Shown: positions 34,311 to 44,188 of the stretch, piece by piece | Numbering within the stretch: the first letter of the stretch is position 1 | How the letters are laid out: the number at the start of each line of letters is the position of its first letter | NCBI GenBank assembly: GCA_027449965.1 | Contig: DAIDKP010000029.1 | Coordinates: 1 to 64,000 of the forward strand | Direction of reading: 5' to 3' | Source: Acidobacteriaceae bacterium | GTDB taxonomy: Bacteria; Acidobacteriota; Terriglobia; Terriglobales; Acidobacteriaceae | Length of the DNA stretch: 64,000 nucleotides | Translations under genes and position numbers: made by a program | The notes under the pieces: model-generated | What the model was told of the DNA's origin: nothing | The model's input: only the letters and a program-made list of their open reading frames with translations | The model's database searches: none

Positions 34311-36532
34311 ACGAATTGCAAAACAGCTTCGTGAAGAACCTGAGTGACGCTCCGATTCGATTTGGAGACATTGTTCGCATCGGCCGGAAGTATGGCTTGT
34401 TCATTGCGGCCTTCGCAAGTATCTGCGGATTTGCCGCGGGTATCTGGGCGCATTTTCAGCCCAGCCTCTATGATGCGACGGCTCTTATTCATCTGGATCA
34501 ACACGGTTCGATTAGCCTCAGCGCACTTGGGTCCACTTCGGATGATTATGCATTGAAGATTCAAACACAGATTACTGGTTTGAAGACAACAGATGTTGCG
34601 CTTGCAACCATAAAGAAGCTGGGTCTTGCAGCGAACCCCCTCTTTAATCCGGGATTGAAGCAAAATATGGATATCCCAACGGTGCGGGACCAGCTTGTTC
34701 AAGCTTTTCTTGGGAGTCTCACCGTTGCTCGCATGCCTGACACAGAATTAATCTCTGTCACATTTCGTAGTCGCAACCCAGTCCTGTCCGCACTGGTCGC
34801 TAATGATGTTGTCGACGAATACTTTGAGCAGAGTTTTCGTCAGAGATACAGAAGCACGCAGGATGTCAGCGCATTTCTGACGGAGCGACTTGATTCGCTC
34901 AAGCAGAAAATTCAAACGGAACAGAGTGACCTGATGTCGTCCGGCCTCAAACTTGGGATTATCGACCTTGGAGGAGGCGCAAATCAGGGAGTTGGTGGCG
35001 GAGCGGGGGCATCCTCCATCGGAACCAGCACACTGGTGGTTGAGACTTCCGGGCTTCTTGGTCAACGGGTGAAGTCTCAGGCCGACCTCTACCTCGCAGA
35101 AGCTCAATACGAAAACCTTCTTCACAATCCTGATGCTGTCCCACCTGCGACAGTTCCTGGAAGTATGCAGATGGAAGGTCTGGTCGGTCAGCTTTCCGCA
35201 GCAAAGGCAGCCGTCGCTTCTCTCGAAGAGCGCTATGGAAAGAACTATCCGCCGCTTTCACAAGCAAGAGCACAGGTCCGGAGCATTCAAGACGACATCA
35301 ACACTCTCCACCAGAAGCTGCTGCAAAGCGCACTGCAGGATGTGCAAAGCTCGCAAGCCGTCGTCAAAAGCCTTGACGATCGGATCGCCACACTCAAGCA
35401 ACAGTCCCAGGATTCCTCGTCGGCAATTGTTCACTATGAGGTTTTGAAAGCGCAGTACCTGAGCGATCAGACACTTTATGACACACTGCTTTCCACCCTG
35501 GGGAGCGGCGAGATCGAAGCAGGCATGCAGACACAGATTCTGAATCACTTTTCCGAAGCCCTGGTTCCTGGCGCACGTGCTTACCCCAGGGTCAGTGTGA
35601 TCGTGCTTTCCGGTTTTGCTGGTGGACTGATCATCGCCATCCTGATTGTTGGCATTCTGACGCTGAGCAGCGATACAGTACATACGGTAGAACAAATCGA
35701 GCAGAGCTTGCCTCTGCCTGTGCTTGCCTCCGTTCCCGAATACAAGGACGAGCTGGTGAGTAAGTCCACCGATGGACTTGCATTGGTCACCCTTCTGGCT
35801 CCGCGCTCTGCCAGTGCGGAGGCGTACAGGCTGCTGCGTACATCTATCTCGCTGATGCCCACACCAAAGCCCCAGCGGGTCATTGCCCTAACCAGTGGAG
35901 GACCCGGTGAGGGAAAATCCACGACCACCCTCAATCTTGCCGTGGTGCTTGCTTCGCAATCCAAACGTGTTTTGCTCATTGATGCAGATCTTCGCAAGCC
36001 CACTATCGCGCAAAGACTTCGACTGAACATCGGCGGACAGCCTGGACTCAGCCGCTTCCTCAGCGATCTTGAGGTTCATGCGGAAGAGTGCATCCAATCT
36101 GTACCTGACATTCCGGGCCTGGATATTCTGCCCGTGCAGGAGATTCCTCCGTTCCCTTCAGAACTGCTCAGCCAGCCTCGTCTCGCCGAGCTTCTGGATT
36201 GGGCACGTCTGCATTACGACTATGTGCTCATCGATACACCGCCGGTGCTGCTGGTGGCGGATGCGCTCATCATCACCCGATTCTGTGACACGTTGCTTGT
36301 TGTTGCTCGCATTGGGGTGGCGCAGCGACGTGCGCTGGCGCGCATTCGACAGGATGTGGCAAAGTATCCCGAAAAGCAATTCGGAACCATCGTCAATGCG
36401 CTGCCTTTCTCCGAGAGCTACTACAGCGGATATGGCAATTACCGTAAATACTACGGCGATGGCTACGGCGGCTACGGATCTGGCGGCTATTTTCAAGAAG
36501 GCTTTTCCAGCGACAAGGTCGAAAAGCAATAG
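34307..36532 (+). CDS. Polysaccharide co-polymerase with BY-kinase domain (Wzc-like)
   Basis: Inner-membrane chain-length regulator and autokinase of 741 residues. The N-terminal Wzz domain has two membrane helices (YGLFIAAFASICGFAAGIWA near 25 and SVIVLSGFAGGLIIAILIVG near 440). A long periplasmic coiled region lies between them, interrupted by a Gly-rich insert (DLGGGANQGVGGGAG). The kinase carries Walker A SGGPGEGKSTTT (about 529), Walker A' VLLIDADLRKP and Walker B VLIDTPPVLL. The last 35 residues hold about 12 Tyr (ESYYSGYGNYRKYYGDGYGG), the autophosphorylation cluster. The start TTG overlaps the previous stop. It likely controls polymer length with the Wza- and Wzy-like proteins. Confidence 0.92.
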   Translation: MNELQNSFVKNLSDAPIRFGDIVRIGRKYGLFIAAFASICGFAAGIWAHFQPSLYDATALIHLDQHGSISLSALGSTSDDYALKIQTQITGLKTTDVALATIKKLGLAANPLFNPGLKQNMDIPTVRDQLVQAFLGSLTVARMPDTELISVTFRSRNPVLSALVANDVVDEYFEQSFRQRYRSTQDVSAFLTERLDSLKQKIQTEQSDLMSSGLKLGIIDLGGGANQGVGGGAGASSIGTSTLVVETSGLLGQRVKSQADLYLAEAQYENLLHNPDAVPPATVPGSMQMEGLVGQLSAAKAAVASLEERYGKNYPPLSQARAQVRSIQDDINTLHQKLLQSALQDVQSSQAVVKSLDDRIATLKQQSQDSSSAIVHYEVLKAQYLSDQTLYDTLLSTLGSGEIEAGMQTQILNHFSEALVPGARAYPRVSVIVLSGFAGGLIIAILIVGILTLSSDTVHTVEQIEQSLPLPVLASVPEYKDELVSKSTDGLALVTLLAPRSASAEAYRLLRTSISLMPTPKPQRVIALTSGGPGEGKSTTTLNLAVVLASQSKRVLLIDADLRKPTIAQRLRLNIGGQPGLSRFLSDLEVHAEECIQSVPDIPGLDILPVQEIPPFPSELLSQPRLAELLDWARLHYDYVLIDTPPVLLVADALIITRFCDTLLVVARIGVAQRRALARIRQDVAKYPEKQFGTIVNALPFSESYYSGYGNYRKYYGDGYGGYGSGGYFQEGFSSDKVEKQ

Positions 36533-36667
36533 CTGATTTCAGGAGGCATGTATCTTCCCTGAGGAATTTGCTGGATCAACACGCAGGAAATTCCATACCG
36601 CATTCTTTGTTGTCTGAAGTAGTCCTTGTTTCTCTCTCGCAAAACGCATACAGGAAACACTCTTCCC

Positions 36668-37978
36668 ATGCAGGTTCCCGATCATCTCCGCTCCCGCATC
36701 CGTCACCTGCATCAGTTTGTAACGAGACAGGGGCTTGCTACCATCGGCAACCTGGTTTATGGACTGCTTTGCGTGCGTCTGCTTCCCACGGAAGAGTATG
36801 CCAAGTTTGCCATCATCTTTGGCTTCATGGGCACACTGACTGTGCTCATGGACACTCTGACCACGGGAACGGTTGCTCCTCTGGTTGGCGACCGCCTCAA
36901 GGATCACAAACTGATCGCCGACTATATCGATTCGGCTCGACACATCATGACCATGGTGTACCTTGCACTGGCTCCAGTGATCTCTCTGGTCCTCCTGTGG
37001 ATTCTCAACCGACATCACTGGAGCCTTTTCGACAATCTTCAGATCATTGCTGCCATCCTTTTCATTACGTGGTTTGCACGCGTTGGCGGCAGTTATGCCA
37101 CGGTGCTTCTGCTTCTGCGCGATCGAGCATTCTTCTATCGTGTTCAGATACTTGGCAGCCTGGGTTCACTTGCTTTGCTGTGTGTGGCTTGGGGCGCGCA
37201 TGTGCTGAATATTTATGTCTGTGTACTTCTCAACTGTGCGCAGATTCTCTATCAGGCCACCAGTATTTACATGCGCGCAAAACATCTTTTGCAGGTCAGG
37301 GGACAAGCTAACCGTACAATGCAGCGCCAGATCGTGCAGCTTGCCTTGCCGAGTGCTCCAAGTTCGGTATTTTATGCTCTGCAAGGGCAGATCATGCTCC
37401 TGCTGCTCCTGGTGCTTGGTCACAACAGCACAGGCATCGCCAACCTTGGCGCGCTCGCGCGGCTTGGACAGATCCTCGTTACATTTCGCATCATCAATGC
37501 TATTTTTGTGGAGCCCTTTTTCGCCCGCCTGCCGCGTCATCAAGTACTCCCGCGGTATCTTGTTGCGATGGCTGTGGGCATTCTTGTCCTGGGACTGTTT
37601 TGCGCTTCTGGTTTCCTCATTCCCCAGATGTATCTGCTTATTCTTGGCCCGCACTATCAGGGCTTGCAGTTTGAAGTGGGCCTCATAATTCTAGCTTCTT
37701 CCATCAATTTCCTTGCCGAATATCTACAGACGATTCATGTCTCGCGAAGATTTGTCTACTGGTGGAATAACATTGCCAATGTAGTCGCCATCCTCGGCGT
37801 TCAGATCTACAGCATCTGGCGATTTGATCTCAGCATCCTGCGAAACCTGTTGTGGATGGATGTGGCGGCCGTCTCAACTTCGCTCCTCATTCAGATACTG
37901 GCCGGTATGTATGGATTCGTCTTTGGTCCGCAAAAGATGATTGGCGGACATTCCCAGTCGGTGGTAACTGAAATCTAG
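36668..37978 (+). CDS. Polysaccharide flippase-like membrane protein (Wzx/MATE-type)
   Basis: Inner-membrane protein of 436 residues with about 12 hydrophobic segments. It is laid out like Wzx repeat-unit flippases: TRQGLATIGNLVYGLLCVRLLPTEEYAKF is the usual first helix plus amphipathic loop, seen here in part as VYGLLCVRLLPTEEY. The second half has QLALPSAPSSVFYALQGQI and NLGALARLGQI. The ATG at 36668 has AGGAAAC upstream; the frame reaches back to 36626. It lies 135 bp after the Wzc-like gene and completes a minimal Wza/Wzy/Wzc/Wzx set. No glycosyltransferases sit in this cluster, so the sugars must be assembled by enzymes encoded elsewhere. Confidence 0.8.
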   Translation: MQVPDHLRSRIRHLHQFVTRQGLATIGNLVYGLLCVRLLPTEEYAKFAIIFGFMGTLTVLMDTLTTGTVAPLVGDRLKDHKLIADYIDSARHIMTMVYLALAPVISLVLLWILNRHHWSLFDNLQIIAAILFITWFARVGGSYATVLLLLRDRAFFYRVQILGSLGSLALLCVAWGAHVLNIYVCVLLNCAQILYQATSIYMRAKHLLQVRGQANRTMQRQIVQLALPSAPSSVFYALQGQIMLLLLLVLGHNSTGIANLGALARLGQILVTFRIINAIFVEPFFARLPRHQVLPRYLVAMAVGILVLGLFCASGFLIPQMYLLILGPHYQGLQFEVGLIILASSINFLAEYLQTIHVSRRFVYWWNNIANVVAILGVQIYSIWRFDLSILRNLLWMDVAAVSTSLLIQILAGMYGFVFGPQKMIGGHSQSVVTEI

Positions 37979-38027
37979 TAACCTTGACCGAAGATGTCCG
38001 CCAGTTTCTATCCTCGCAGCAGTTTGC

Positions 38028-38067
38028 TTCCATATCCTTTCGGATAACTCTGCAGTCGGATATGGAA
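38028..38067. terminator. Inverted repeat between convergent flippase and GH2 genes
   Basis: TTCCATATCC (38028-38037) and GGATATGGAA (38058-38067) form a perfect 10-bp inverted repeat with a 20-base loop between two convergent genes. It could terminate both. There is no obvious T-run. Confidence 0.45.
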
Positions 38068-38079
38068 CAGGTTTGAGAG

Positions 38080-39954
38080 TTACTGCGCTTTGCCCACAGC
38101 CTTATCCAGATACGCCTTCTGCAGGACAAAGAAAGCCTGCTTCTTCTGTCCCTGGTCGCTGATCAGGCCCTTGCGGTTGAAGCCATCCTGAATGCCTGGC
38201 AGCACGCGCACAGGTGAGCGGAAATCCATCAGCACCCAGGGACTCATCCCGCGAAGCTGGCCGATTTTGTTGAGCATCACAATCTGGTGCCGATAGACGT
38301 TGGCCTGATACTCCTCGGTCCAGCGATCATCCGGTCCACCATGCAGGCCAGCCTTGGCTCCCGCACCAAACTCGCTCATAATTACAGGCTTTTGATAGGC
38401 AATCTGCCAGGTGAATTTGTCGATATCCTCCGGATGTCGTTCATACCAGCCGATATATTCGTTTGTCCCGATCACGTCCAGCGCCGCGCCAAGCGGGTCG
38501 TCCACAATCTTCGTGTCGTCTGTGCCATGCACCAGCAGGGCGGCGGTAATCAGCCGTGTTGAGTCCAGCGCGCGCGCGTGAGTGGCCAGCTGCGTGATGA
38601 ACTTCGTGCGCGCATCGTTGACCGGAGTCTCGTTGGCCATTGACCACAGAATGATCGAAGCGTGATTGCGTGAGGTGTTGATCTCCTCATCCAGTTGATT
38701 TTGTGCGTTGGCATAGACGGCGGGGTTATCAAATTCCACTGCCCAGTAGACCGGGTTCTCTGACCAAACCATCAGGCCAAGACGATCCGCGGTGTGCAGC
38801 ATTGCTTCGTCGTGAGGATAGTGCGCCAGACGCACATAGTTGCAGCCAAGTTCCCTGGCCCAGCCCAACAGCGTCGCCGCGTCTTTGTAGCTCCAGGCTC
38901 GTCCGGTGCGATACGGTGCTTCGGCGTGGATCGATACTCCGCGCAGAAACACTGGCTTCCCGTTGAGCAGAATCTCCGTCCCGCGTACCTCGATGGTGCG
39001 GAAGCCAATCTCATCCTGAAGTGAATCTGCCCCAGCCGTCAGGCGCACGCGATACAGTGTCGGCGACTCTGGCGACCACAGTTTCAGTCCCGCTGGATGG
39101 AATTGAATTGCTGCGCGGCCGCTGGCGTCCGTCTGCCCCGTGGTCGTGGCTTTCAGCTCGGGAATCGCGACCTCAACCGTTTCGCCGGGCTGGCTGTTCA
39201 TCACGTGGACCCAGCCGTCGATCTCCGACCGGTCCGCGCGATTCAAATGCAGATCATATTGGTCGATGAACGTCTGCGGCACATCGATCAGCCCGATCTC
39301 GCGTGTCAGGCCTCCGTAGTTGAACCAGTCAGTCTTTGTCGTCGGCACGCCATCCGCTCGACGCGTATCGTCCACTACGGCCACAATAAAGTTGTGGCCA
39401 TCCACCAGGGCCGGGGTCACTTCGCAGGCAAAGGCTGTGAAGCCTCCGGTGTGGTCGCAGATGCGCTTGCCATTCACCCAGAAGATCGACTTGTAGTTGG
39501 CCGCGCCCACGCGCAGAAAGACTCGTGTTCCGGGCTTCAGGTTGTAGTCAAAATCCTTTTCGTACCACATCGGCCCTTCGTAAAGAAACAGCTCCGGATC
39601 CTGAGTGTTCCAGTCTCCCGGAACATGGAGCACGGGCGACTGCGCAAAGTTGTAGTCCAACGGACCCGTATCGTCGGGCTTTGCCGTCCGGTTCAGGAAC
39701 CAGCCGCGTTTTGACTCATGACCGTGGAAGTCGTACAAACCGGCAAAATAGGGATCGGGTATCGAGTGCCAGTCTCCATTCAGCGAATAGCTCGGGCGCT
39801 CATCGCCGCCCGTCAGTACGATGGGCTTTGTATCGGTCGAAACCGTGGACGGATTCTGCCCCAGCGTGAGCAGCCCGGACAGGCATCCAGCCGTTATCAA
39901 AACGACCACAGAAACCACCCGTCTTTTAAAGAAAAACAAGACAAATCGATTCAT
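38080..39954 (-). CDS. Secreted glycoside hydrolase family 2 (beta-glucuronidase/galactosidase-like)
   Basis: An exported sugar hydrolase of 624 residues. The N-terminus is basic then hydrophobic (MNRFVLFFFKRR, VVSVVVLITAGCLSGLL). The jelly-roll sugar-binding domain follows (YSLNGDWHSIPDPYF, YEGPMWYEKDF, RVFLRVGAANYKSIFWVNGK), then an Ig-like domain and the TIM barrel. Acid/base Glu is in SMANETPVND (about 440) and the nucleophile Glu in VIMSEFGAGA (about 527). GVSIHAEAP and NYVRLAHYPHDEAML are classic GH2. It lies beside the EPS genes, so it may trim EPS or plant polymers; the substrate cannot be assigned. The ATG has AAGGTGG upstream. Confidence 0.9.
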   Translation of the reverse strand: MNRFVLFFFKRRVVSVVVLITAGCLSGLLTLGQNPSTVSTDTKPIVLTGGDERPSYSLNGDWHSIPDPYFAGLYDFHGHESKRGWFLNRTAKPDDTGPLDYNFAQSPVLHVPGDWNTQDPELFLYEGPMWYEKDFDYNLKPGTRVFLRVGAANYKSIFWVNGKRICDHTGGFTAFACEVTPALVDGHNFIVAVVDDTRRADGVPTTKTDWFNYGGLTREIGLIDVPQTFIDQYDLHLNRADRSEIDGWVHVMNSQPGETVEVAIPELKATTTGQTDASGRAAIQFHPAGLKLWSPESPTLYRVRLTAGADSLQDEIGFRTIEVRGTEILLNGKPVFLRGVSIHAEAPYRTGRAWSYKDAATLLGWARELGCNYVRLAHYPHDEAMLHTADRLGLMVWSENPVYWAVEFDNPAVYANAQNQLDEEINTSRNHASIILWSMANETPVNDARTKFITQLATHARALDSTRLITAALLVHGTDDTKIVDDPLGAALDVIGTNEYIGWYERHPEDIDKFTWQIAYQKPVIMSEFGAGAKAGLHGGPDDRWTEEYQANVYRHQIVMLNKIGQLRGMSPWVLMDFRSPVRVLPGIQDGFNRKGLISDQGQKKQAFFVLQKAYLDKAVGKAQ

Positions 39955-40073
39955 ATACCACCTTCATTCCGGATTCAGACGAAGCACGAGACTCCGCAAT
40001 TGGCGCGGAGTACGAGCGAACTCATCCTACATCGGCGCTGGAGGGCTGCGCAAAGAGATGGACCAAACACCAA

Positions 40074-40099
40074 GGGCTGGATTCGTGAGAATCCAGCCC
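40074..40099 (-). terminator. Hairpin terminator after glyA
   Basis: GGGCTGGATTC (40074-40084) pairs perfectly with GAATCCAGCCC (40089-40099) around a GTGA tetraloop, 67 bp beyond the glyA stop. The minus-strand tail reads TTGGTGTTTGG, only moderately T-rich. It separates the glyA operon from the GH2 gene. Confidence 0.6.
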
Positions 40100-40165
40100 C
40101 AAAACCTCGCCCTGCGTCCGCAATCCGACTCATCCACCGGCGCTGTCCGAGTCACTTCCTGCGGA

Positions 40166-41452
<1,287 letters not shown>

Positions 41453-41461
41453 ACCAGCATT

Positions 41462-42787
41462 TTATGCGCTTTTTGTCTCGTCGTGCAGCGTCAGTGGGCT
41501 TTCGTCAGCGCGAGACGGTGGCTTTGAGCGGCTCTCAGTCGCCAGTGCTCGAAAGGCGCGATAGACAAACGATCCCAGAAACCACCCATCCATATACTGG
41601 AACGGAGTCTCGCCGGTGGTGTAATGGCCGCAGGGCAGCTCCCGCCGTTCAAACTCGATGCCATGCTCGTCAAACGAGCGCAGGACCTCCAGGGAGTACT
41701 CCAGAGGAAAGGTCAGATCGTAGCGGGCGTAAACCAGTAAAACCCTTTTGAACCAGCCATGTACAGTCTCGCCGTCTGCTGCCGGATTGCGGCTGTAGCT
41801 GGCAAACTTCTCGTAGTAGTGCATGGGGCTGATGCCTGCCCAAAGATGGCGCAGATCGGTCTGCGTGAGGCCAGCATCTTCCAGCCCCTGACGAATGTGG
41901 CGCGTGCTCTGGCCCGTCCAGACCACGTCGCCAAAGGCTGCCGAGGCATGATTGAAGGCATTCACGCGCAGCCTTGCATCGTGTGCGCTGGCCAAAAACG
42001 CATAGCAGCTTCCAAGGCTCGTGCCCAGCACGCCGAACTGCTCAAAGCCCTGCTGCTCCAGCCAATCCAGGCAGCAGCGAATATCGATCACCGCCTGCTG
42101 CGTGGCGGCCAGCGTGCGTCCGATGTTGGCGCTCACCGCATAGTCGGCGCGTTCCAGCTCAGCCGGACGACGAATATCGTGGAAGGGCTTGGACAATCGC
42201 AGCGCCGAAACGCCGAAGCGGTTGAAGATGCGGCAAAGCGCATTGTGGCTGAGCGCATCGGCGTTCCACTGCGGCATCACGATCATTGCCTGCCTGGGCT
42301 GGCCTGGCCCGGGTTCGGCTGGAAACCAGCGTGCATTCACGTGGTCATTCTCGGTATAGGGCGTCGCAACGGGCGAGGTGAAACGCAGAAACTCCGCAGC
42401 GGGAACTTTGCCCGCTGCCGCATCCTGCTCCATGCGCCGCGCGCGACGCAGTGTCTCCGGTCGAACGTTGGTGGGAAATAACTGCGGTGCTCGCCGCTCC
42501 AGATAGAAATCCGTCGGCTTGCGATAGGCAAAAAAACCCTCGCTATCGGCCAGGATCGCCTGATTGACTGCCATCATCAGCGCCTTTGCCTGAGCTTGCG
42601 CCGAGGCATCCGCACGCGCCAGCCCAGCCTCGACGCGCATCGCCTCATCGCTTAGCCCGATGCGCTGCAGATATGGCGCAAGCCAGTCAAATCCCCACTC
42701 CAGTGGACGGACGATGCGGTTCTGGTCGCGAGTGGTCAGTCGCGTCTCCCAGGCATACATCCAGCGCGCATACAGGCGTTTGAGCAT
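41462..42787 (-). CDS. Alpha/beta hydrolase, ABHD18-like
   Basis: Serine hydrolase-fold protein of 441 residues. The nucleophile elbow is LGTSLGSCYA; the acid Asp is probably in LVYARYDLTFPLEYS and the His in LPCGHYTTGETPFQY. A long helical N-terminus (about 1-130: RLYARWMYAWETRL and beyond) precedes the core. RLSKPFHDIRRPAELERADYAVSANIGRT resembles the ABHD18 (PF09752-type) family, seen in pieces as LSKPFHDIRRP and ADYAVSANIGRT. The substrate is unknown. It lies 11 bp after alr and 9 bp before glyA, so it belongs to that operon. Confidence 0.8.
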   Translation of the reverse strand: MLKRLYARWMYAWETRLTTRDQNRIVRPLEWGFDWLAPYLQRIGLSDEAMRVEAGLARADASAQAQAKALMMAVNQAILADSEGFFAYRKPTDFYLERRAPQLFPTNVRPETLRRARRMEQDAAAGKVPAAEFLRFTSPVATPYTENDHVNARWFPAEPGPGQPRQAMIVMPQWNADALSHNALCRIFNRFGVSALRLSKPFHDIRRPAELERADYAVSANIGRTLAATQQAVIDIRCCLDWLEQQGFEQFGVLGTSLGSCYAFLASAHDARLRVNAFNHASAAFGDVVWTGQSTRHIRQGLEDAGLTQTDLRHLWAGISPMHYYEKFASYSRNPAADGETVHGWFKRVLLVYARYDLTFPLEYSLEVLRSFDEHGIEFERRELPCGHYTTGETPFQYMDGWFLGSFVYRAFRALATESRSKPPSRADESPLTLHDETKSA

Positions 42788-42798
42788 GAAACTTCAGT

Positions 42799-44124
42799 TT
42801 ACCAGCGCGTGTATCCGCGGTCGGCTTCTCTTCTTTGAGGCTTGGCGAGCCGCGTCACGCGTGAAGCGATCGAGGTGAATATCTCCCAGGGAATCGTCTC
42901 GGCCCAGCGGGCGTGATCCTGCGCTGTGACCGATGCCTGGCCTGGCCCCTGCCTTCCCTGCTCTGCCTGATTCTGGCTGCCCAGCAGCACCACTTCGTCA
43001 CCGATGCGGACGCCTTCTTCAGGAATCCGGGTTACGTCGATTACGGCCTGATCCATCGAGATGCGTCCGGCATACGGTGCCTGCTGGCCAGCCACCAGCG
43101 CGTGGCCGCGATGGGAGAGTTTGCGACTCAGCCCGTCGGCGTAGCCAGCTGCGATCAGCGCAAGGCGCATGGGCTGCGAGGCGCGAAAAGTGCCGTTGTA
43201 GCCGACGACTTCACCCGGCGCGATGTGCCGCAAAGTGGTGATGCGCGTCGTCCAGCGCAGCACGGGCAGGAGATGGTCCGAACTCGCAGCAAGGACCGGA
43301 CACGCATCGGGGCGTGGGCTTGCATCGGGCTGTGGCAGCGGATCAAACTCCGGGGCGATGCCATAGAGCGCAAGGCCCGGACGCAGCAGTAGCCTCATTT
43401 GATGTGCCGTCGCCATTGCCATCAGATGTTCGCGCACCAGGCCGTCAAGCAGCGCGGCGGAGCTGCCAACACTCAGCCATTTGGGCTTCTCCGTGCCGGT
43501 GGCCGCAACCCAGTCGCTGATCCCGCGCAGGCCAGCCTCCAGTTGCTTCAGCTGGCGGTTTGTGGCAAGGTGGTCGCCTTCATCTGCGGCGTAGAGATGC
43601 GTCATGACGCCATCCAGATGGAGCGCAGGAAAAGCAGGCAGCAGGGCAAGGAACGCGGGAAGATCGTCGAGTGCAATACCCTGCCGATTCATGCCTGTCT
43701 CGATTTCCAGATGGACTGGAGTGCGTGCGGGACCGACAGCGCGAGCGCCACGCTGCAACTCTTCCAGATGATTGCGCTGCCAGACCGAGCAGGTGAATCC
43801 GTGCCGGGCGACCGCTTCACCATCGCCGGGAAACGGACCGCTGAGCACCAGAATCCGTGGCAGGGCGCGTAGCGAAGTTTGCGTCTGGGCACAGGCGTGA
43901 AAAGCCGCCAGCGCCTCATCGGTGGAGGTGACGGCGAGCCACGATGCGCCAGTCTGAACTGCTGCGGGCGCGCAAAGCGCGAGCGAGTGTCCATAGGCAT
44001 CGCTTTTCACGATTGCGGCAAGCGTGGCCTGAGCCGCAATGCGCTGCAATCGTTGCAGGTTATGTGCGAATGCAGCGAGGTCGATTTCGGCCTGGCAAGG
44101 ACGTGTCAGCATGGGAGAATCCAA
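42799..44124 (-). CDS. alr: Alanine racemase
   Basis: PLP enzyme making D-alanine for peptidoglycan. 441 residues (437 if the ATG at 44112 is used, which fits MLTRPCQAEIDLAAFAHNL better). The PLP Lys is in AAIVKSDAYGHS (about residue 40); the catalytic Tyr is in LIAAGYADGLSRKL. Other motifs: HLEIETGMNRQGI, VGYNGTF and GRISMDQAVIDVT. An insertion rich in Pro and Asp (FDPLPQPDASPRPDACP) sits in the barrel half, a local oddity that makes it longer than usual. It lies between the E2 and hydrolase genes. Confidence 0.95.
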   Translation of the reverse strand: MDSPMLTRPCQAEIDLAAFAHNLQRLQRIAAQATLAAIVKSDAYGHSLALCAPAAVQTGASWLAVTSTDEALAAFHACAQTQTSLRALPRILVLSGPFPGDGEAVARHGFTCSVWQRNHLEELQRGARAVGPARTPVHLEIETGMNRQGIALDDLPAFLALLPAFPALHLDGVMTHLYAADEGDHLATNRQLKQLEAGLRGISDWVAATGTEKPKWLSVGSSAALLDGLVREHLMAMATAHQMRLLLRPGLALYGIAPEFDPLPQPDASPRPDACPVLAASSDHLLPVLRWTTRITTLRHIAPGEVVGYNGTFRASQPMRLALIAAGYADGLSRKLSHRGHALVAGQQAPYAGRISMDQAVIDVTRIPEEGVRIGDEVVLLGSQNQAEQGRQGPGQASVTAQDHARWAETIPWEIFTSIASRVTRLAKPQRREADRGYTRW

Positions 44125-44188
44125 TCCCCATCTTAACCGCGCGCCTGCAAGGAACGGATTGCTTGCGTCGCCTTCTAGTTCTGTTACC

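Noticed and set aside
39910..39954. Lipoprotein signal in the GH2 glycosidase
   Set aside because: The Cys in LITAGCLSG lacks a Leu or similar residue at -3, so a lipobox is doubtful; called as secreted or anchored only.
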